Source of the DNA: Ornithodoros turicata
Lineage: Eukaryota; Arthropoda; Arachnida; Ixodida; Argasidae
Length of the DNA: 64,000 nt
Reading direction: 5' to 3'
Assembly: GCF_037126465.1 (NCBI RefSeq)
Contig: NW_026999326.1
Span: forward strand, 1 to 64,000
Each line of letters opens with the position of its first letter. Positions within the stretch are counted from its first letter, which is position 1. Under the pieces are notes generated by a model that had not been told where the DNA came from, did no database searches, and saw only the letters and a list, made by a program, of their open reading frames with translations. This document shows positions 57,071-64,000 of the stretch, piece after piece. The position numbers and the translations under genes are program-made.

Positions 57071-57193
57071 TGTGAAGTGTGCAGCGTAGAAGACGGAGAT
57101 GCCAACGAGGATGCACGTGTATTTTGTTCGATAAGCTCATGAATAAAGTTGCGTTCTGCCTGGACCAGGATACGTGTCCCTTGCGATGCAACA
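57071..57193 (+). repeat. Gypsy 3' LTR
   Basis: TGTGAAGTGTGCAGCGTAGA ... GCGATGCAACA, 123 bp, highly similar to the 5' LTR apart from the first bases and scattered substitutions. It is preceded by the purine tract ATAGGGGAG and followed by ACAAC. Confidence 0.85.
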
Positions 57194-57217
57194 ACAACAA
57201 GCAAAAGTGATACTTAC

Positions 57218-57599
57218 ATGCTTGCAGCCTTAGTCGTCTGTTTTCCAGATGGACGGGCTCGCAGACTTCTGCGGTATAGAAGGACTGCGGGTGACACTTC
57301 AGTCGTTGCAGGGGGAGTGGCTCTGTTCGAGAAAAATACACCATAGAGGCTTGTTCTCCAGCATAACAAGTTGTACAATATCCTTGAGAAAGCGACTGTA
57401 TCATTCAACCTGCTCGTTGACTTGACTTGATCATACGACACGGAAACAAGCGTGTGACGGAGGTTACGTTTCAGGAGAAACTCTTCAAAGTCTTTTGCAG
57501 TACATAGTGGTGCATTGTGAGTGATTATACCTTCTGGGTATGCTTCGTTAGAAACGTGACTACCGTTGAAGCTGTAACCGTAGATGCAAATGAAATGAA
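57218..57599 (-). CDS. Candidate internal exon of an unrecognised gene
   Basis: On the minus strand a pyrimidine-rich TTTTCGTTCCAG acceptor precedes an open frame. It reads ICIYGYSFNGSHVSNEAYPE, then THNAPLCTAKDFEEFLLKRN, SYDQVKSTSRLNDTVAFSRI and NLLCWRTSLYGVFFSNRATP. It ends at CAT|GTAAGT, a strong donor at 57217-57216. The composition is balanced and protein-like over 127 codons. I do not recognise a domain. The Gypsy element sits about 20 bp past the donor, inside the putative intron. It could be a host gene or another transposon's transposase; no further exon was found. Confidence 0.4.
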
Positions 57600-59641
57600 C
57601 TGGAACGAAAACTACCGTTTGTTTTTTATAGCTCGTGTCCACACAATATTGAAGGAAATTTCAGCGAGAGTAGAATAATCGTAGTAGGTTACAAAACTGA
57701 TGTAACGAAGTATCAAGGGAAACTGCCTTAGGACAAGTGCCGCGGATATTTCGAACAGTGACTGTTCTTCTATTTGGACATCCATGTGACGTCTGGCTGA
57801 CGTCACATAGATGTCCAAATATTTATTTAAAGGTTTATCATGTTTTGGACGTCGCATGAATGTCCAAAATAGACGATTAATTTTGTCGCGGTCTTCGATA
57901 TCACAGGTGCGTCAAATGGATGTAGTGAACGAATCGTTCCGATACGCTTGGCTTTCCACATTCATTTTCTCGTCGTATGTTATTCCAGGAGCATTCTAGC
58001 GCAAATAAGGTATGATGCAAATCTGTAATGCAAACAAGCTAGAACGCTAATCGGGCAGCTACAGAAGGCACTGAATTGGCCTTAGTTGGACAAGTTGGAC
58101 AAGTTTAGTTGGAGTTGGACAGCATTTTGTTTGCCTACATATATTCTCCAACACTTCCGTTGCAGCCACGATTTGTGGTTCAGGGCGCCACACGCCTGCA
58201 TTCGCATTACAAGCATGTGCCGATAACCCTGCACTAAAACACAACAAAAATGATATCCTGATTGAAGAACTCTAGAGAATTAAACTGGTGTTTCCTGATG
58301 TTCCTGACGTTAGCACAAGACTCTTTTGGTGTCTGTAATGTGCACATCACAAATGACAGGGGTATTTCTGGTGCTGTTGAGTTTTCCTGATGTCAACACC
58401 AGAGCGGCATACTAGGACACCAGAATGATTCTGGTGCTTGGTGTGCGCAGCAGATAGATGTCGTGTTTTTATGCGACCGTTACAGCGGTCTGGTGTGGTT
58501 CGCACACACCACATCTACAGGAGCGAGTGTACGAGCACTACGCGTTGTTACCATGAAAGCCACAGTTTACAACTACTATGAATTCGTTAGCGCTACTTCT
58601 TTTCTAGAGGAAGGATAATTCGAATTCCATCGAGTGTAGAAATTGACACACTTTCGCGGCTTTCACTCGACCTTGAAAACGGAGCTCTACGCTCTCACTG
58701 TCACTGCGGCAGCGCCATCGGCATCAGTGTCTGTTTTGAACTCACCGAGCTGGTTGAGGTGGTTCAGGTAGCGTTTCGTTCTGGTTTTCAACATAAAGAA
58801 CGTGCAGAAATGTGAACAACTTTGAATATGTGGTTCTGAACTTCAGCATTATGTGTCGTAGTTCGTTTTCCAACCTGTGCACAAGTGGAAGTATGCGAAA
58901 ATAGAAGCGATGCATTCGGGGCAGTAGTTACGACTGGTCGTTAGTGTGACGTTTTTGAATGTGCGTTTCGTCCGGCATCATGTGAACTGTGATTATTCGT
59001 TAGATATGGACTACACGAAGAGAGGACGGAAAATGTGACCGAAGAGGCGGTCAAGTATGTTTTTCTAAATTATAACTGGTCCGCATGTGGTGTATTCACA
59101 CTTGTAGAACAAATAACATTGTTCCTTTTGTACTTTTATTTTGTGGTGTGCATGCATCTTCTAAGTGTGCATCATCAATGGTAGCCATAATATAGGCTGT
59201 TTTGTTTCACATACTGGTCTGTTCCCATTTCTGATTACACTCACAATGCTCTATGCAAACAATTAACAGCCTGCTAGCAGCTGGGATACCGTTATAGTCG
59301 AAGCAAACCTTTGATATCTTGTGGTATTGTTGACTGATTTAATGAGTCGCAAACCTTAATGAGTACGTCCCAAGCAGCTTTAGTAACGGAAGAACGAGCA
59401 GAGCTTGTTGGTAGAATGTTGCACATTCATGTATGCATGGTAAAGAGCAGGATCCCTTCATGCTGTTTCATGATGCTCGACTATTGAACATTATACTGTT
59501 TCACGCGTACAATCCCATGAGGTACTTGGCTCCTCAGTTCCCTCACGAGGCTATGAAAGATCTGCATAGTTGTAAACGCTTAGAGAAAAAACAACCGGAC
59601 AACACTAACGCCGTGTTCGTGCTGCGGTGCAGCGCTTTTTT
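57600..59641. other. Unannotated stretch with one hairpin
   Basis: At 57772-57820, ATTTGGACATCCATGTGACG and the following TC are mirrored after TGGCT with one mismatch, a 22-bp hairpin. Near 58085-58125, GTTGGACAAG-type words repeat a few times. No gene is supported. Confidence 0.5.
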
Positions 59642-59663
59642 TCTCTCTCTCTCTCTCTCTCTC
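59642..59663. repeat. (CT)n microsatellite
   Basis: About eleven uninterrupted CT units following a T-run. Confidence 0.95.
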
Positions 59664-61018
59664 GCGTCTTCAACTATGCACAGCTTGTAGCACCTTGTGA
59701 TTTTTGTCAGGAACCACTGATATCGTGGGATTGAACGCATGAGACATCATCGTGCAACAATGCACTATCACAAAACACCAGAGATCCTGGTGTGGAACAT
59801 TGGGGATAAGGCACTAAGAACACTACGGAATCCTAATGTAAATATCAGAGAAGAAAAGATTAAGAGCACTAGAGAATCCTAAGTCAATATCAGAGAAGAA
59901 AACACCAGGACACACAGGGACCACAGGACCACATAGCTCCAGCAACCCTCCAGCTAAGAGAAGAAGAAGAAGGAATGTCGCGAATCACATCCACTGTTTT
60001 TAGTGGCGCCGTGTGGGATTGCCATATTGGATCCGCTAAGTTCGTCTGCAAAGTTAATGACGGATCCCGTCTGTAGACGTTCGTACTTGCATCTGTATAC
60101 GACCACGATTTTGTCTCTTTCATTATGACAGTGTATCAGGGCCCTCGAAATAAAATCGCACGTGCTGTTAGGGTCAACGTGCTGCAATTAGCGATGTGAA
60201 AGAAGTTTGCACAGCATATGGTGGTTTTGTCTGAGCGGCACGCATCATTTGCGCCGCTCATAGGCGCCGGTATGAAGTGTTAGGCTCACATCACCGAGCT
60301 TAATTGTTTACTGTAGAATACTGTTGAATTGAATATTTTGTCTTCCCGCACCGTATCCTCACGGCGTGGGGGGTGGGGGTGTATGAAACCACACGCGAAT
60401 GCTGTGTAGATGTGAAAATGTACTCGAAAAACCGGGAGATGGACCTAATGTAAACAACTTCACTGCTTAGACATCCGGAATATAAAACAAATCATTAAAA
60501 GTTTCGCCACCTATGATGATGCCGCCTGCATAGATGGTGAAGCGTTTAGAATACAAACATATCAAAATATAAATATAGAATATATAGGTGGTAAGCCTTT
60601 AGAAACGTTTATATTTTCTGAGTTGGAGCAGTAAAGTATTTACATTGTCGGCGTCTAGATGGCTAGTGAAAATCGTACCCGTCCATTACAACACAGCTCA
60701 CACCATCTTTTAAACTTCTACATGAGACGGGTACAGCAACAAACAGGTTGGTTTAATTTAATGTACTGCTTAATTAGTTACGGAAGGACCGTGAGGCTCA
60801 CCACCAACAGATACGGTCAAGGTGCTCCTGTAGTTGCAGACTAATGCATACAAATTAGTGCCTTATTTTGCCCTCAATGTTTAGTAACGCACGAGCTTGA
60901 TTACAGCACTGCTATTCAGTGCTGATAAGTACCAATGGGCACTTTTGCAACTAGCGAGCTACAGCATAGCAATTTGTACGGAGAAATCTACCGAACCGGT
61001 AAGGAAGTATGAAGGGAA
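59664..61018. other. Unannotated stretch
   Basis: A short direct repeat (AATATCAGAGAAGAAAA) occurs at about 59842 and 59886. The 61-codon frame at 60659-60844 (MASENRTRPLQHSSHH) might be a first exon, with a GTTGGT donor near 60746, but nothing confirms it. Confidence 0.35.
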
Positions 61019-61200
61019 ATGCCTAAGAAAAAAGCGCCACCTGTATTTCGACCAGAAACTGTTCTCGTTCCCAGAAGAACAGTCTCTGTTAGAAACATTG
61101 GCGGTTCTTGTCCTGAGGCTGAGCTACTTCGTATGGCAACAAGGTTTCGTTTTTTTTATTCAAGGTGGGTTTCCAGTGCAAGGCATTTGCCAAACAATTG
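61019..61200 (+). mobile_element. Penelope-like terminal fragment
   Basis: Shares CAGAAGAACAGTCTCTGTT, GAAACATTGGCGG and TTGTCCTGAGGC with 27522-27580, the 3' region of the Penelope-like element. No RT or endonuclease is present. The similarity covers about 60 bp; the rest is assigned by position only. Confidence 0.55.
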
Positions 61201-61849
61201 GTAGGCCCTGAAAATGACCTTTTTACTGTGCTTTTCTTTCTTCTGTAAATCCGCTCTTGGATGACTTCTCCTTGTCTTGTAACTTGGCAATTATTTTCCG
61301 TAAGTTCACTGTCGCATTAGAAGATATCGATCAAGGCGTGTTTGTGGCTATGTCATGACATTGTGGGAAGCTTGCAGCAATTCCAGCACTGTCACGACGT
61401 GCTCCCACATAGAGTGTTGTCAGGCGGTTCTCATGGTTACGGAATAAGTGCTGGCCATGTGCCAACAGCTTAAACACACAGTTGTTCACACTTTTGATGG
61501 TGTCACTACTGGATTTTCTCCAGGAGAGCGGTATAACTCCAACGACAGCACTGCTCCATGACTGTCCTCAGGGTCACCGCTCAGGAAGTAGGTGCATATC
61601 TCATAGAGGGTGTGCTTCCTCATCATCACTTTTGACGATGATGTCCTACTCGGTGTAGCTCTCTCAGGCTGAACATTTGTGTTTTAAACATTACTTTCAC
61701 TGGCAAGCAGAGTATGCTGAGCAGCTGAGGAAGTCATCTGCATTTCAACCAGAGTCACAGCTGCAGAAGAATGATCTGAGATACAGAATACTGTTTTCTC
61801 TGAGAAAGATTGATTAATTTTCATGAAGTCAAGAGAAAAATTACTTGCC
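61201..61849. other. Unannotated stretch
   Basis: No ORF or repeat that I can support. Confidence 0.35.
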
Positions 61850-62250
61850 CTCATCTAGGCTGCTCTGAATGGTTGAAAGTGTGCTATCCATTGTGATGTC
61901 CAAGCTGAGCTCTCTATGATATGTGAAATGAAACATACTTGTGGTGTCCTCAATGTCAACCTATATTTAAGTCACAGCAGTTAATGTGTTCATGTTCAGC
62001 GTCCTCGCTGTGTATGGTTCAAAGTGCGCTGCTCACTGTAATTTCATCAACCTCTTCGTTAACGGTAAAATGAAACACACTTGTCGTAATGTTATCAATA
62101 TAAACCTATAGCTGGACCGCGGCACTAAAGGTAGTCATGCTCACGGTCCTCGCTGTGTATGGTCGAAAGCGGGCAGTTGACTGTGATATCATCCATCTCT
62201 TGCCTGTAAAAGGAAATACTATTGTCGTAATTTTCTGAATGTAAACATGT
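61850..62250. repeat. Imperfect tandem repeat, about 145-bp unit, three copies
   Basis: GTCCTCGCTGTGTATGG occurs at 62001 and 62145, with a diverged counterpart near 61856. GTAAAATGAAACACACTTGTC-like words follow each. The copies are clearly diverged. Confidence 0.75.
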
Positions 62251-62269
62251 ATCCCTGTTGAAAAAAAAG

Positions 62270-62700
62270 ACAGTAAGATTTAAACTGGAAATGTTACTGG
62301 TCACACTGGAAATGCCACTGGTCAGACTGCAAAAGACTGGAAATCAGACTGCAAAAGACAGGAAATCAGACTGGCAAAAATGGAAACCAGTCCATACTGG
62401 TAACTGGATATACTGGGTTTTCACGTGGTACACTGGAAACCAGTGTACCACGTGAAAACCCAGTATATCCACTGGAAACCAGTGTACACTGGTCACTGGC
62501 AGTACTGGAGTTTCACTGGATACATTGCAAACTAGTGTAAATTGGTTAATGGATGTACTGAATTTTCACGGGGTACACTGGAAACCAGTCTACACTGGTT
62601 ACTGACCGCACTGGAGTTTTATTCGGATAAGCGGAACCGACACTGGAGATACTGTAATCCAGTGTACACAGTGTACATAGTCCGACTGGACTAGTGTCCT
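62270..62700. repeat. ACTGG-rich repeat block, copy 3
   Basis: Many imperfect ACTGGAAACCAGT-like words in both orientations, starting after an A-run (62259-62268), as in the blocks at 10742 and 49351. No coding potential. Confidence 0.7.
62405..62471. repeat. Perfect 32-bp hairpin with 3-base loop
   Basis: 62405-62436 (TGGATATACTGGGTTTTCAC..., ending GTACACTGG) is the exact reverse complement of 62440-62471, with loop AAA. It lies inside the ACTGG-rich block. Confidence 0.93.
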
Positions 62701-63289
62701 ATAGAGATCAGCGATGTGTTAGTTTTACGCATCAGCTTCAAAAAGTAATTAGTTACGTTACCTATTAATCTTTATAATGCATTACTAAATTGTTACTTTT
62801 GTACACTATGCACTCGGTACACTATGCACTTACTCAGTCATTACATCGTCTTCAAGTTGCTAACAGAGTTACATTAGCCGTCAAGAATATAGTGACATTT
62901 TACATTAGACGTTGTATGCACACTTGGGTCTGGAAAACATACCACTCGATGCGGCAGTTCTTTAACGCATTACCGGTATTGCGCTACTTCAAACATGAGA
63001 TTACATGATTAATGAATTATACGCTAGTTGCAATAAATCCGAGTAAGTCGCTCTGATATCGAAGCTATTTGGATTTCGGAATCTTTGACGTCTCATCTGG
63101 GACTCGTCAGTTCATCAACGCCAGCTCAGTTCGTTGCCTCGATTTTATGTCGGCACAGTTCCCTTAGAATGCGGCCCAGGACGCACATTCTCCACGGCAT
63201 CAGTCGTGACGTTGCCCACTTCTGCGAAGCCGACAACGGCGAGCTCCTTTACCATAATCACCACCGCGTGGAAGCCACATATTTCACAA
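62701..63289. other. Spacer with a SINE body fragment
   Basis: 62740-62800 has GTAATTAGTTACGTTAC, similar to hAT subterminal motifs, perhaps a relic. 63148-63195 (GGCACAGTTCCCTTAG... GGCCCAGGACGCA) resembles the body of the SINE at 38535. No gene is supported. Confidence 0.45.
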
Positions 63290-63998
63290 GTATGTTCTAA
63301 GTTATCTCAAGCGTGTGGCGCTTTGTACAGGGTGAGCAAAATCTTCCCTCTGGCTGTCTTAAGAATTCTGTATTTCTCATTAGTCCAATGTCACCTCTTA
63401 TATTGCGTTGAATCATGGCGGCACACTTATAAAACTTACTTAAGACCCATTGAACTTCTTCAAAACCGTATTCGCACAATATTGAATGCACATCCTAGGC
63501 AATCATGTCTACCTTTGTACTGCGCATTCTGCCATTTAACACATTGTGTTTTGAAAGGACTGTGTTGATGATAAGGAAATGTATTATTACTGAAGGGCTA
63601 GTTCTAGGTCTTCATTTCTCCTCTGTAACTCGCACCAGCCGCTCCGTGTTAGGGCATCATCTCTTAGTACAACAACAAGCGAATGAGCATGGGATGCGTA
63701 CTTTACAATATCAAGGCGTAATTAAGTGGAATTCCTTACCACTATCACTAAATTAGCATTACATAGGCACTTACTTCACAGTACTGGTCTTGAATCAACA
63801 TAGATAACACTGTTTAGGATTTTTGTGACTTGCATATTTTTAGTGTAGTAGTATTGGGGTTCAGTGTATACTGCTGTCATATATTTGTTCGGCATGTTTC
63901 TACGGATCGCACTAGCTTCGGCTATGATCCGGATGGCCTTTCAGCCTTAATGTATCACTTTTATGTTGTCACTGAAATAAAAAAAAAATAAAAAAAAA
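63290..63998 (+). pseudogene. LINE 3' end (RT C-terminal fragment and tail)
   Basis: LSQACGALYRVSKIFPLAVL, FSLVQCHLLYCVESW and YKTYLRPIELLQNRIRTIL are typical of the region after the catalytic RT blocks in LINE polymerases. A frameshift near 63540 moves the end (GMRTLQYQGVIKWNSLPLSL) to another frame. The 3' UTR contains CGGCTATGATCCGGATGGCC and ends in an A-rich tail at 63977-63998. It is a different LINE family from those at 9298 and 47297, judging by sequence and tail. Confidence 0.8.
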
Positions 63999-64000
63999 CG

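Larger units (their letters stand above)
45891..57193 (+). mobile_element. LTR retrotransposon of the Gypsy type with three nested insertions
   Basis: The ends are two short LTRs (45891-46010 and 57071-57193), flanked by ACAAC at 45886-45890 and 57194-57198. Inside, in order: primer-binding site, gag-like frame with zinc knuckles, aspartic protease, then a LINE (47297-48918) in place of the RT, the end of RNase H and integrase zinc region, an ACTGG element (49351-49909), the integrase core, a hAT transposon (50535-56773) and the last part of pol. RT itself is not present. Every domain is damaged. No envelope-like gene was seen. Confidence 0.9.

Noticed and set aside
45891..57193. Endogenous retrovirus with an envelope gene
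   Set aside because: Only gag-like, protease and integrase parts are visible, with no envelope-like frame between integrase and the 3' LTR, so an ordinary Gypsy retrotransposon is the simpler reading.

Overview
This window is a transposon-rich stretch of a eukaryotic genome and contains no recognisable intact host gene. Introns with GT/AG borders, LTR and non-LTR retrotransposons, Penelope-like, BEL/Pao, hAT and Harbinger-like elements, and a SINE with a tRNA-like head point to an arthropod. A tick or other chelicerate is my best guess, inferred from the repertoire and not proven. I see no prokaryotic operons, CRISPR array or plasmid functions.

Layout. 1-2.6 kb: array of a 260-bp unit. 3.3-6.2 kb: broken DDE-type transposon (copy A) with a foldback MITE inserted in its transposase. 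6.2-9.3 kb: mostly featureless, with one possible exon. 9.3-11.4 kb: LINE 3' end nested in a duplicated LINE/Gypsy/ACTGG-repeat module. 11.4-17.7 kb: MITEs, a large inverted repeat and nothing coding that I trust. 17.7-19.7 kb: CACTA-like transposase with only two nonsense codons. 20.1-21.0 kb: Harbinger-like MITE. 23.6-29.3 kb: copy B of the same DDE transposon, split by a 5'-truncated Penelope-like element. 29.3-38.9 kb: 125-bp satellite with higher-order structure, invaded by a hAT-type MITE and a SINE. 40.1-45.7 kb: two BEL/Pao pieces in opposite orientation between two copies of another repeat. 45.9-57.2 kb: an LTR-bounded Gypsy element with target duplication ACAAC, opened by a LINE, an ACTGG-repeat element and a 6.2-kb hAT transposon. 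57.2-64 kb: one possible exon, simple and tandem repeats, a Penelope terminal fragment and a LINE tail.

The most interesting object is at 53.2-55.0 kb. An intron of the hAT transposase holds a 233-bp tandem array arranged head-to-head. Each full unit carries a motif that folds as a type I hammerhead ribozyme: stem I GUACUG/CAGUAC, stem II GGCC/GGCC, the GAAA box and a GUC cleavage site. The arrangement resembles metazoan retrozymes, which are small non-autonomous hammerhead elements thought to borrow Penelope-like reverse transcriptase. A Penelope-like element lies 26 kb away, but a functional link is only inference.

Target-site duplications let several nesting events be ordered. In the Gypsy locus the Gypsy element landed first, the LINE, ACTGG element and hAT entered it, and the hammerhead array and a palindromic MITE lie in the hAT intron. 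All boundaries and calls were read by eye, with no database search.
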